Assembly (NCBI GenBank): GCA_964437595.1
Contig: CAYTHO010000014.1
Span: 1-64,000, forward strand
Direction of reading: 5' to 3'
Origin: DSYU01 sp964437595
GTDB taxonomy: Bacteria > Chloroflexota > Anaerolineae > Anaerolineales > Anaerolineaceae
DNA: 64,000 bases
The position numbers and the translations under genes are program-made. How positions within the stretch are numbered: position 1 is the first letter of the stretch; each line of letters opens with the position of its first letter. Below the pieces are notes generated by a model. The model was given only the letters and a program-made list of their open reading frames with translations. It was not told where the DNA came from and searched no databases. Below are positions 50,929 through 59,114 of the stretch, piece by piece.

Positions 50929-52617
50929 ATGAAAACAATTCGTTCAATGATCCTGGTATCGGAAGATGAAGAGAGCAATCGACTGGGTGGACAGCAGTTG
51001 TTCCATAACCTGCAAGCCGCGCTGCGCGAGTTTGGCCTGGAAGACGAAGTAGCGGTCTCTACAATTACTGATCTTGGGCGGCAGGATGCCCTGCCCCTGG
51101 TGATGGTTTATCCAGAGGCGGTGATTTACGGGCCGGTTCGCCCATCGGACGCGCGCTTCTTGATCGAAGAGCATTTATATAAAGGGCGCATCGCCGAACG
51201 CCTGCTGGCGCCCGAACATGAAATGAGCGAGAACACGGCGTGGCTGAGCGCCCGCAAGGGCGCCCTGCCTGCCGAGCAGCGCGTTGTGCTACAGCGCGCC
51301 GGGCGGATTAACCCCGAAAGCATCGACGATTATATTGTCAACGATGGATACACCGCTTTGGGCAAAGCGCTGACCGAGATGAGCCCGGCTGGAGTGATCG
51401 CTGAGATAGAGAAATCGGGATTGCAAGGCCGCGGCGGCGCTGGTTTTCCGGTCGGGCGGAAATGGGGCTTCGTAGCCGGAACACAGGGAAGCCCAAAATA
51501 CGTGGTTTGCAACGCGGACGAATCGGAACCGGGCACGTTCAAAGACCGGCTGATCATGGAGGGCGATCCGTTTGCGCTGGTTGAGGCAATGACCCTGGCA
51601 GGGTATGCGATCGGCGCGAATGAAGGGTATATCTATATCCGCGGCGAATACGGGCTGGCTTATGAACGCGTGGAACACGCCATCGAACAGGCTCGCGCAT
51701 ATGGAGTGCTGGGAGAGAACATCTTTGGCAGTGCGTTCTCGTTCGATCTGCACATCCATGCCGGAGCTGGCGCATATATTTGCGGCGAGGAAACCGCCCT
51801 GCTGGAATCGCTAGAAGGCAAGCGCGGCGAGCCCCGCCAGCGCCCACCCTACCCTACCACCAACGGCCTTTGGGATAAGCCAACCCTGGTCAACAATGTT
51901 GAGAGCCTGGCGAACGTTCCGCCGATTATCCGCAACGGCGCGGAATGGTACCGCGCCATCGGAACTCCCAGCAGCCCAGGCACCAAAGTCTACACGATCA
52001 TGGGGCAGATCAATACGCCGGGCGTGATCGAAGTGCCAATGGGGATTACCCTGCGCGAAGTGATCAGTATCTATGGGCACGGTATGAAGCCTGGCAGCAC
52101 GTTCAAACTGGCTCAGACGGGTGGCTCCAGCGGATCGATCATCCCTGCCGCTCTCCAGGATACGCCAATGGATTTTGAAAGTTTCCGCAAAGCGGGGGTG
52201 GCGCTTGGCTCCGGCGCGCTGCTGATCTGTGACCAGACTACGTGTATTGTGGATTTAGCGAAGGTCTTGCTGCAGTTCTTCCGCTTTGAAAGCTGCGGAA
52301 AATGCACACCCTGCCGAATCGGCAGCCAGTGGGCGTACGAAACGCTGGACCGCATTACACATGGGCAGGGTAAATTGAGCGATATGGAATTTTTACCCGA
52401 CCTGGCCAGGAAGATGGAGCTGGCTTCACACTGCGGTTTAGGACAGACCGCCGGCGTGCCGATGCGGGATATGATTAAAAATTTCCGTGAGGAAGTTGAG
52501 GCCCACATTGTTCAGGGGGTCTGCCCCGCCGGGGTATGTTCGATGAAGGCAAAAAAGGCGGCTGGCAAGAAAGCGAAACTGGCTATGCCGGCCCGCGCAA
52601 CACAGCCTGCAGGATAA
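50929..52617 (+). CDS. NuoF-like NADH-binding flavoprotein (second copy, no C-terminal ferredoxin clusters)
   Basis: 562 residues: GLQGRGGAGFPVGRKWGF, YVVCNADESEPGTFKDRLIM, GAYICGEETALLESLEGKRG and the cluster motif ESCGKCTPCRIGSQW. It stops after the [4Fe-4S] domain with a Lys/Ala-rich tail (MKAKKAAGKKAKLAMPARAT) instead of the two ferredoxin clusters of the first copy. The N-terminal thioredoxin-like domain has no cysteine ligands. It is closer to complex I or NAD-dependent formate dehydrogenase beta subunits. Two different NuoF-like subunits in one operon suggest either two NAD(P)-reducing sites or a bifurcating complex. Confidence 0.93.
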   Translation: MKTIRSMILVSEDEESNRLGGQQLFHNLQAALREFGLEDEVAVSTITDLGRQDALPLVMVYPEAVIYGPVRPSDARFLIEEHLYKGRIAERLLAPEHEMSENTAWLSARKGALPAEQRVVLQRAGRINPESIDDYIVNDGYTALGKALTEMSPAGVIAEIEKSGLQGRGGAGFPVGRKWGFVAGTQGSPKYVVCNADESEPGTFKDRLIMEGDPFALVEAMTLAGYAIGANEGYIYIRGEYGLAYERVEHAIEQARAYGVLGENIFGSAFSFDLHIHAGAGAYICGEETALLESLEGKRGEPRQRPPYPTTNGLWDKPTLVNNVESLANVPPIIRNGAEWYRAIGTPSSPGTKVYTIMGQINTPGVIEVPMGITLREVISIYGHGMKPGSTFKLAQTGGSSGSIIPAALQDTPMDFESFRKAGVALGSGALLICDQTTCIVDLAKVLLQFFRFESCGKCTPCRIGSQWAYETLDRITHGQGKLSDMEFLPDLARKMELASHCGLGQTAGVPMRDMIKNFREEVEAHIVQGVCPAGVCSMKAKKAAGKKAKLAMPARATQPAG

Positions 52618-52713
52618 AACCAATTTAGAAGACCACCGAAACAGCGCTCTTATCACAATCAAAAAACGCTACTGCTTCGGTTCGATCAGGACATTATTTA
52701 GGGAGACTCCGTT

Positions 52714-55410
52714 ATGGATAAAAAGATTTTCATTGATGGAACAGAAATCGCTTTTGAAGGGAACAAAACTGTACTTCAAGTGGCGCGGGAAAATGGTGTG
52801 TATGTTCCCTCGCTGTGCTACCATCCCAAATTCGGGCCAGCCAGTAACTGCCGCGTGTGCCTGGTTGAGGTGGAAGGCATGCGCGGTTTGCAGGCATCTT
52901 GTGCTCTGGCGGCCAACGATGGCATGAAAATTAAAACCAGTTCGCCGCTGGTTCTGGAAGCCCGCAGGATGGTTGTCAACATGCTGCTTTCAAACGGGAA
53001 CCATGACTGCCTGGCGTGCGAAGTGAATGGCGACTGCGAGCTTCAGGATGCAGCTTATAACCTTGGCATTGAAGTTCCGTCTTTCATCATCGAACAGAAG
53101 ATCCCCAGAGATAATTCGGCGGCTTTTATCATGCGCGACCCCAACAAATGCATTCTGTGCGGACGATGCATTGAAGGGTGCAACCAGCTTGTCGTAAACG
53201 AGGTTCTGTCTTACGGGTACCGCGGTTGGAACAAGCGGGTTATATGCGATACGGACTTGCCCATGGGGCAATCGACCTGCGTGCAGTGCGGCGAATGCGT
53301 ACAGCTTTGCCCTGTTGGCGCCCTGATCGACAAAAAAGGTATTGGAAAGGCGCGCGCCTGGGAAACGAGAAAAGTACGGACCACCTGCCCTTACTGCGGC
53401 GTGGGCTGCCAGATTTACCTGCACATGAAGGGTGATAAGATCATTCGCACCACCGGCGTGGACGGGGCCGAGCCGAACCAGGGTCACCTGTGCGTGAAAG
53501 GCCGCTACGCTTATGACTTCATTTATTCCAAAGATCGCCTCACCACTCCGTTGATCCGTGAAGGAGAAGGTTTCCGCGAAGCCACCTGGGACGAGGCGCT
53601 CGATCTTATCGCGAACAAGTTCAAGCAGATTATCAAGGAATCCGGGCCAGATGCCATCGCGGGCGTAAGCTGTTCACGAAGCCTCAACGAAAATTCGTAC
53701 GCGATGCAGAAAATGTTAAGGGGGGCCATTGGTACGAACAACGTAGACAACTGCGCCCGTACCTGACACGCCCCCACGGTTGCCGGTCTGGCAACCTCCT
53801 TCGGCTCGGGCGCGATGACCAACTCGTTCAACGAGATTAAAAATGCCAAACTGCTTTTCCTGATCGGTACCAACACGACCGAAGCCCATCCTGTGGCTGC
53901 TTATTTCATGAAGCAGGCTGTGAACAACGGCACCAAGCTGATCGTGGTCGATCCGAGAAAACATGCCATGGCAAAGCGGGCGCAGCTCTTTGCTCAGATC
54001 AAAGTTGGCTCAGACGTGGCCTTCTTGAATGGGCTTATGCATGTATTGCTCACTGAGGACCTGTACGACAAAGAATTTGTCGCGGCGAACTGTGAGAATT
54101 TTGAGGAACTTAAATCCGCGATTTTGCGCTACCCCCCCGAAAAGGCTGCGGAAATATCCGGGGTGCCGGTTGAGATGATCCAGGAGATCGCTCGAACGCT
54201 GGCGTCTGTTAAACCCGCGATGGTATTCTATACCCTTGGCATCACGGAACATACCTGCGGGAAGAATAATGTGATGACGGTTGCCAACCTGCAGATGCTG
54301 CTGGGCAATATGGGCCAGGAAAGCGCGGGCGTCAACCCACTGCGCGGGCAGAATAACGTTCAAGGCGCGTGTGATATGGGCGCGCTGCCAGGGACCTTCC
54401 TCGGTTATCAGGCCGTAACCAACCCGGAAAGCCGGGCGAAGTTCGGCGCGGCATGGGGTATTAGCCCTGATAAGCTTTCGGACAAGATCGGGCTGATGAT
54501 GCCGGATATGATGGCGGGACTGCCGGAGAAGAAGATCCGCGCATTCTACATCTACGGCGAAAACCTGGCCAACTCGGAGCCAAACATCACCCACGTTGAA
54601 CATGAGCTTGGGTCTGCCGAATTCATTGTGGTTAATGAAATTTTCCTTAATGAAACCACCCGTTTTGCCCACGTAGTTTTGCCGACCGCGGCCTGGGGCG
54701 AGGATGATGGGACATTCACGAACAGCGAACGCCGGGTGAACCGCGTGCGCAAGATTAAGAATGCCCCCGGGCAGGCAAAGCCAAGCTGGTGGATTTTCAA
54801 AGAAATTGCAAAACGAATGGGTATGCCGGAATGGCAGTCGAACAGCGCCCAGGAAATCTGGGATAACGAAGTATCGGTGCTCGCTCCAGCGTATGCCGGG
54901 ATCAAGTACTCGCGGCTGGAAGGGGATGGCCTGCAGTGGCCCTGCCCCACGCTCGACCACCCGGGGACGCGGTTCCTGCACAAAGGCGGAAAATTCTCGC
55001 GAGGCCAGGGGCTGTTCAAGGGAATCGATTGGACGCCGCCGGCAGAAGTGGAAGATGCGGAATACCCGTTTGTGCTCAGCACAGGACGGCGCCTGTTCCA
55101 CTACCACACCCGCACGCAGACCGGACGGTCTGGGCTCGACCAGATGCTTTCGGAAGAAACAGCAGACATCTCTCCCGCGGATGCGAAGAGGCTTGGCATT
55201 GCCAACCATGAGTTCATCACCGTCAGTTCGCGGCGCGGTTCGGTGCGGGTGAAGGCCAGAATCACGGATGAAGTTCCGCGCGGCCTGGTTTGGATGTCGT
55301 TCCACTTCCGTGAAGGAAATGCGAACTGGCTTACCAACAACGTGTTCGATCCCGATACCAAAACAGCAGAATACAAAGCCTGCGCCGTGAAGATCGAAAA
55401 AATCAAGTAA
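52714..55410 (+). CDS. fdhA: Selenocysteine-containing formate dehydrogenase catalytic subunit (FdhA, NuoG-type N-terminus), read through in-frame TGA
   Basis: 898 residues when TGA codon 351 (53764-53766) is read as selenocysteine. Clusters in order: plant-type [2Fe-2S] (C35, C46, C49, C63), His/Cys [4Fe-4S] (H97, C99, C102, C108), two ferredoxin [4Fe-4S] (C146, C149, C152, C156; C189, C192, C195, C199), and the Mo-protein [4Fe-4S] (C225, C228, C232, C260). The context NVDNCART-U-HAPTVAGL matches the active site of known Sec formate dehydrogenases (E. coli FdhF: NVDCCARV-U-HGPSVAGL), including the catalytic His after U. The reading frame continues without interruption to a normal C-terminal molydopterin domain (MSFHFREGNANWLTNNVFDP). 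It oxidises formate or reduces CO2, passing electrons to the NuoE/F-type partners. Treating it as two genes would be wrong. Confidence 0.95.
53764..53796 (+). promoter_or_regulatory. Selenocysteine codon (TGA) and bacterial SECIS hairpin
   Basis: The TGA at 53764-53766 is followed, after 11 bases, by GGTTGCC (53778-53784), loop GGTCT (53785-53789), and GGCAACC (53790-53796). This is a perfect 7-bp stem with the same GGUCU loop as the E. coli fdhF SECIS at nearly the same distance. SelB would bind this structure. The window holds no selA, selB, selC or selD. Confidence 0.92.
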
Positions 55411-55494
55411 CAAAATGTTTCCGTGCCCCTGGGCAAATGGCAGTCACATTTGGCTCAGGGGCGCGGGACTGTACATCTTCGTAGGAGGACGAAC

Positions 55495-55989
55495 ATGGAT
55501 ATCCGAAAAATCTATGAATATGCGCTCCAACGCGAGCATGAGGGAAAGCGGTTTTTCCTCGATAATGCTGAACGGTTGGGTCATGCAGCGGCTGTCAATG
55601 CTTTCAAAGAACTGGCCGCCGAAGAACAGAAACACATCGAATTTATTGAAAGGCAAATTGCGGGCCTGGATTCGGGCAAACCCGTCAGCAGCGCTGCATT
55701 GAAGGAAGAACTTGAGGGTAAAGGTTTCTTTTCCTACAGGGCAGCCTCTGAGTTGCTGGATCAGACTGTGCTGGAGGCGATGGTGCCTGACCTGCCGGTG
55801 CTGCGCATGGCTTACCTGATCGAAAGAGATTTTACCGAATTTTACGACAAAGCAGCCGGCGAGGCCGAAGGTGAGGCGAAAGAAGTGCTCCACCTGCTGG
55901 CCAGGTGGGAAAGCTCCCACGAGGTGCTGTTCAAGAAAATGCACGATCAGGCCTTCGAAGCCTATTCCAAGATGCCCTGGGGCGGGTAG
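55495..55989 (+). CDS. Ferritin-like (rubrerythrin-type) diiron-domain protein
   Basis: 164 residues from MDIRKIYEYALQREHEGKRF, start supported by AGGAGG six bases before the ATG at 55495. Helix motifs EHEGKRFFLDNAERLGH, ELAAEEQKHIEFIERQIAGL and YLIERDFTEFYDKAAGEAEG, LLARWESSHEVLFKKMH give the E...ExxH repeats of a four-helix diiron fold. There is no rubredoxin domain at the C-terminus. It follows FdhA by 84 bases and may protect the oxygen-sensitive complex from peroxide or supply iron; this role is inferred from position. Confidence 0.82.
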   Translation: MDIRKIYEYALQREHEGKRFFLDNAERLGHAAAVNAFKELAAEEQKHIEFIERQIAGLDSGKPVSSAALKEELEGKGFFSYRAASELLDQTVLEAMVPDLPVLRMAYLIERDFTEFYDKAAGEAEGEAKEVLHLLARWESSHEVLFKKMHDQAFEAYSKMPWGG

Positions 55990-56052
55990 GCTCACCTTGC
56001 CGCTTGATCGCACCAGGGTATTCCAGGCCGAAGGACGATAAAGAGAAACACG

Positions 56053-56682
56053 ATGTCCACTTTAGAGGCTCTGCTCGAGATCTCATCTCGCCAACACAGC
56101 CACCTCTGCCCGCGGCAAATTTTAGGGGTACGTATCGGGTTGGCCGGGACGGCTGCGCTGGGAATGGATTTGCACCCTACTGGGAAACGCCTGCTGGTTA
56201 TCCTTGAGAGCGACGGCTGTTTTGCCGATGGCGTCAGCGCAGCCACAAACTGCACGGTAGGACACCGCACCCTGCGGGTGGAAGATTATGGAAAAATTGC
56301 TGCCACCTTTGTAGATGTGAAGTCTGAACTGGCAGTGCGGGTAGCTCCGCGCATTGATGCGCGCCAGCGCGCTCAGGACTGGGCGCCCGAAGAGCCGCGC
56401 CACTATTATGCCCAAATGCAAGCCTATCAAAGTATGCCGGACGATGAACTGCTGACTGTGACCGAAGTGCAGCTTTTACGTTCCGTGGCTGAGATCGTTT
56501 CTCGCCCAGGTGTGCGCGTGGCGTGCAGCGCATGCGGGGAGGAGATTATCAACGAACGGGAAATCCATCGCGCAGGGCAGGTGCTGTGCCTGTCCTGCGC
56601 CGGTCAGTCGTACTACCAGGCGCCGGATTCTTTGCCTGTATCATATGTGCAACGGCTCATCGAGCAGAATCCGAAACCCTAA
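56053..56682 (+). CDS. FmdE-family protein with C-terminal zinc ribbon
   Basis: 209 residues. The N-terminal half is the FmdE domain named after formylmethanofuran dehydrogenase subunit E: SSRQHSHLCPRQILGVRIG, ILESDGCFADGVSAATNCTV and GHRTLRVEDYGKIAATF. The C-terminal part holds a four-Cys zinc ribbon (CSACGEEIINEREIH then VLCLSCAG). Bacterial FmdE proteins often lie near molybdenum or tungsten oxidoreductases, but their function is not settled. It is the last gene of the formate dehydrogenase cluster, 63 bases after the ferritin-like gene. A role in cofactor insertion or metal delivery to FdhA is plausible but unproven. Confidence 0.85.
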   Translation: MSTLEALLEISSRQHSHLCPRQILGVRIGLAGTAALGMDLHPTGKRLLVILESDGCFADGVSAATNCTVGHRTLRVEDYGKIAATFVDVKSELAVRVAPRIDARQRAQDWAPEEPRHYYAQMQAYQSMPDDELLTVTEVQLLRSVAEIVSRPGVRVACSACGEEIINEREIHRAGQVLCLSCAGQSYYQAPDSLPVSYVQRLIEQNPKP

Positions 56683-56847
56683 CACGGCTCATCCTGGGGT
56701 TTCCTGTCATCGATTGTTTAAAAATGCGTCTCGTAAAATCGTGCAAGAAACGCTCGGCCATAGTACAATATGTCTAAGCTAATCGCGACCTGAAATTTAC
56801 AGGATTTCGATCGGTAAGTATGTAAGTCTCAGGATGCGGTTTGTTTG

Positions 56848-56865
56848 GTGCTGAAGAATCAGCAC
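56848..56865. other. Short hairpin just upstream of tRNA-Arg
   Basis: GTGCTGA-AGAA-TCAGCAC, a perfect 7-bp stem with a 4-base loop, ends eight bases before the tRNA. It could be a processing signal in the tRNA precursor or the end of the upstream transcript. Confidence 0.35.
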
Positions 56866-56873
56866 GATAATTT

Positions 56874-56950
56874 GCCCTCGTAGCTCAATTGGACAGAGCG
56901 CCTGACTTCGAATCAGTAGGTTGCGGGTTCGATTCCTGCCGGGGGCGCCA
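56874..56950 (+). tRNA. tRNA-Arg (anticodon TCG), CCA encoded
   Basis: 77 bases that fold as a standard cloverleaf: acceptor GCCCTCG/CGGGGGC, D stem GCTC/GAGC, anticodon loop CTTCGAA giving anticodon TCG, 5-base variable loop, T arm GCGGG-TTCGATT-CCTGC, discriminator G and genomic CCA. One mismatch (C27-T43) is visible at the top of the anticodon stem. A CATAGTACAAT box lies about 105 bases upstream. Confidence 0.95.
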
Positions 56951-57413
56951 GATGTGGCGGTCTTTCGACCGCCACAACGCATATATAGGGTAGTATTTCG
57001 TCCGTGAGCCAGCAATTGAGCTTTTTACGCATCAAAGAGAAGTGTTTCGGTCTCCTTTGAGTAATACCGGACCATAAGATGAACGTAATTAAAAGGTGTT
57101 TTCGATAATTTACCAATAGGTCGCGTAATCTTTGTTTTAGATAAGCTGTGTAAGCAGATTGACTAAAAATTGGGGCAATCTTTGTTTTAGCAAGCCGGCT
57201 TGTGGTGGCCCGCCGCCACTGCCCGTGCCCGGCGCGAGGCAATCCTCCACAGGAGTATTAAGGAGGAAACCTTATTCAGCCAGTTGTGTTGTTTTTGTTG
57301 ATATGATAATTTCAAGTACTGGCAACGAAGTAAACCGCCAGGCCCTATTGCCTTTTGGTTAAATTACTTATGACGGTTTACTTATCCAGTAAATTTGGAT
57401 GGGGGTGGCATAA
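56951..57413. other. Intergenic region downstream of tRNA-Arg
   Basis: 463 bases with no convincing gene. It contains a direct repeat of AATCTTTGTTTTAG at 57127-57140 and 57177-57190, 50 bases apart. No integrase and no second copy of the tRNA 3' end were found, so an integrated element here is not supported. Confidence 0.5.
57127..57190 (+). repeat. Direct repeat AATCTTTGTTTTAG (two copies)
   Basis: Identical 14-base copies at 57127-57140 and 57177-57190, each followed by a related AAGC-containing sequence (ATAAGC, CAAGC). The function is unknown; they could be regulator half-sites or remnants of a duplication. Confidence 0.45.
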
Positions 57414-57752
57414 ATGATTGCTGTGCTGAAATCGATTAATCTCGGGCTGGCTTTCTTTCTGGAGCTGGCAATGCTGGCCGCTTTTGCCTTTTGGGGCTTC
57501 CAGACCGGGAAGATCCCCATTGTGAAGTTTCTGTTGGGGATCGGCATTCCGTTGGTAGTGGCGGTGATTTGGGGAATCTTCATGGCCCCAAAATCGTCGA
57601 TGCAGCTGCAAGGAGCTGCCTATTTTGCGGTGAAACTGATGCTGTTTTCGATGGCGGCAGTAGCATTGTACGCAACGGGCAGGCATGGCCTTGGCATCGC
57701 TTTGGCCGTGGCATTCGTGATTAACACCGTTCTTCTTTATGTGTGGAAATAA
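57414..57752 (+). CDS. YrdB/DUF2568-family small membrane protein
   Basis: 112 residues with four hydrophobic segments. The sequence SINLGLAFFLELAMLAAFAF, WGFQTGK, AVIWGIFMAPKS and ATGRHGLGIALAVAFVINTV matches the YrdB (DUF2568) pattern. Function is unknown. No strong ribosome site precedes the ATG (GGGGGTGG is the nearest G-rich stretch). Confidence 0.7.
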   Translation: MIAVLKSINLGLAFFLELAMLAAFAFWGFQTGKIPIVKFLLGIGIPLVVAVIWGIFMAPKSSMQLQGAAYFAVKLMLFSMAAVALYATGRHGLGIALAVAFVINTVLLYVWK

Positions 57753-57772
57753 AAATCCGGCACCTGGCGTTG

Positions 57773-57904
57773 TGGATAGTATACGGCGCCTGGCCCGCCA
57801 GCCAATCTCCCCTGGCGGATATACCACGCACCGCTACCCGCCCTGTCTTGCTTATCCATGGCACCGCCGACAGTCAGGTGGATGTCTGCAATGCCGATTG
57901 TTGA
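57773..57904 (+). pseudogene. Remnant of an alpha/beta-hydrolase C-terminal region
   Basis: A continuous reading frame without a start encodes SPLADIPRTATRPVLLIHGT and then ADSQVDVCNADC before a TGA at 57902-57904. PVLLIHGTADSQV is the conserved strand plus catalytic-Asp region of dienelactone-hydrolase or prolyl-oligopeptidase type proteins. Nothing recognisable precedes it and the frame ends abruptly, so it appears to be a decayed fragment. Too short for certainty. Confidence 0.45.
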
Positions 57905-57913
57905 TCCAATCTG

Positions 57914-58438
57914 CTAATCTCTTGGGGAAGGTGTCAAACCTAGGGAATTATCATCCCGTGAAGGATCATCCTCGGCTTTGGAAAGAACCGCCATGAACTG
58001 GTCATATTGCTGGCGGCCAAGGGCGACCATACCCAGTCCAAACGTGGTAATTCCCCAGCCAAGGTCGTACTCCTGGGTTAGAAAGAATTCAAGGAAGCCG
58101 ACGGCCATCGCAAACAATCCACCAACGAACAACATAGCCAGAACCCAAACCAAAATTTTGGGGTTAGCAAGGTACCAATGCCGCTCTTTTTGTGAAAGCG
58201 CGTCGTTATTCCGCAAGCCCTCGAATGACATAGCTATTCCATACATCAACAACATACTGTTGAGATTTTTGGTAAAAGCCGCCCCCTGGCTGAAGAACAT
58301 TGCCTGGACCTGGAAAAATAAGGCTAGAAGGTAAAAAGCAACCTTTAGATAACTGATCCGATGCAGCACGCTTCCCAGCCACTGTAATTGAAGCAGTTTC
58401 GTCCGAACTGGATGTGTCTCACGAAGTGTATTGGCCAT
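57914..58438 (-). CDS. Membrane protein of unknown family
   Basis: 174 residues with hydrophobic segments at about 30-48, 60-75, 93-118 and 125-142, and a polar tail ending DDPSRDDNSLGLTPSPRD. No signal peptide or known motif was recognised. The start is at an ATG without a clear ribosome site. It is convergent with the YrdB-like gene and the hydrolase remnant. Confidence 0.5.
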   Translation of the reverse strand: MANTLRETHPVRTKLLQLQWLGSVLHRISYLKVAFYLLALFFQVQAMFFSQGAAFTKNLNSMLLMYGIAMSFEGLRNNDALSQKERHWYLANPKILVWVLAMLFVGGLFAMAVGFLEFFLTQEYDLGWGITTFGLGMVALGRQQYDQFMAVLSKAEDDPSRDDNSLGLTPSPRD

Positions 58439-58601
58439 GTCGGTGCCCTATCTATAGTCAGTGAAATGGATGTTTACTGAAGTTGTAGCTAAACTAATCG
58501 CATCATGGAACCCATATGCCTACCAGGCGGCCCTGATGCAGATTTCACCTTTATCGGAAACAAGAAGCTTTCCACCAATTTCCTCACTTTGCAGGAAGGG
58601 G

Positions 58602-59012
58602 TCACGAGCCTATCAGCTTGACCGGAGCCTCCACCAACTCCTCCTCCACGGGAATCCCGCAAAGCGTGTTGTAATGCTCAATCTTATAATTGATCTTCTC
58701 AAGATTTTGCCGCAACACATTCATCTGCTGCAGTACCGCTTCACGGTGCTTGAGTAACAAATCGAGGCGCGCCCCTAAAGAACTATCCCCTTCCATGCAC
58801 CACTGTATGTAGATTCCAATCTGCTTGATCGGCATGCCCGTATTTTTCAAACAACAGATCAGGCCCAGCCAATCGAGGTCACTGTCCGTGAAGATGCGGT
58901 TGCCGGCTCCATCGCGGCGGACAAAAGGCAGCAGCCCTTCCCTATCGTAATACCGCAGCGTGTGAGCCGTCAAGTTGACCTTCTCCGCGGCTTGCTTTAT
59001 CGTATAGCTCAT
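58602..59012 (-). CDS. MerR-family transcriptional regulator (AdhR-like)
   Basis: 136 residues from MSYTIKQAAEKVNLTAHTLR, with the MerR winged helix YYDREGLLPFVRRDGAGNRI and a coiled-coil dimerisation helix (LLKHREAVLQQMNVLRQNLE). One Cys pair (LICCLKN) and another Cys in QWCMEG could sense aldehydes or electrophiles, as in AdhR-type members; this is inferred. GGAG lies eight bases before the ATG at 59012. A MerR-type dyad lies 44 bases upstream, consistent with autoregulation. The likely targets, an iron alcohol dehydrogenase and an aldo/keto reductase, are divergent on the far side of an insertion sequence and carry a very similar dyad. Confidence 0.9.
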   Translation of the reverse strand: MSYTIKQAAEKVNLTAHTLRYYDREGLLPFVRRDGAGNRIFTDSDLDWLGLICCLKNTGMPIKQIGIYIQWCMEGDSSLGARLDLLLKHREAVLQQMNVLRQNLEKINYKIEHYNTLCGIPVEEELVEAPVKLIGS

Positions 59013-59055
59013 GCGCGTTACTCCATTGCCGAAAATCATTTTCACTCGCGTGACC

Positions 59056-59073
59056 CTTTGAGTTTACTCTAAT
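59056..59073. promoter_or_regulatory. MerR-type operator dyad near the regulator's own start
   Basis: CTTTGAGT-TT-ACTCTAAT: 8-bp arms with two mismatches. It closely resembles the dyad CTTAGAGT-GA-ACTCGAAG in front of the alcohol dehydrogenase. It lies 44 bases upstream of the MerR start codon. Confidence 0.65.
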
Positions 59074-59096
59074 TTGCCAGGAATAGGATAAATGGA

Positions 59097-59105
59097 ATTC
59101 CGAAT
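59097..59105. repeat. Left copy of 9-bp target-site duplication of the insertion sequence
   Basis: ATTCCGAAT occurs directly next to both ends of the element (59097-59105 and 60657-60665) in the same orientation. The word is itself a palindrome, so the terminal inverted repeat looks longer than it is. Confidence 0.75.
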
Positions 59106-59114
59106 GAGTGTGAA

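Noticed and set aside
49604..50947. 447-residue open frame antisense to the first NuoF-like gene
   Set aside because: It is a shadow of a strongly conserved gene on the other strand, has no ribosome site and no recognisable motif.
53767..53814. FdhA as two separate genes or a pseudogene interrupted by a stop codon
   Set aside because: The frame is the same on both sides, the flanking peptide matches Sec formate dehydrogenases and a SECIS hairpin follows the TGA. Selenocysteine insertion explains it.
54010..55413. 467-residue open frame antisense to FdhA
   Set aside because: Shadow of the conserved C-terminal half of FdhA; no start signal or motif.
56862..56873. GATAAT just before tRNA-Arg as its -10 box
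   Set aside because: It ends only three bases before the mature tRNA 5' end, too close for a -10 box of that transcript.
56913..57242. 109-residue open frame overlapping tRNA-Arg on the opposite strand
   Set aside because: It runs through the tRNA and has only spurious similarity-prone peptide; not a credible gene.
56874..57413. tRNA-Arg as attachment site of an integrated element
   Set aside because: No integrase gene and no repeated tRNA 3' end were found downstream within the window.
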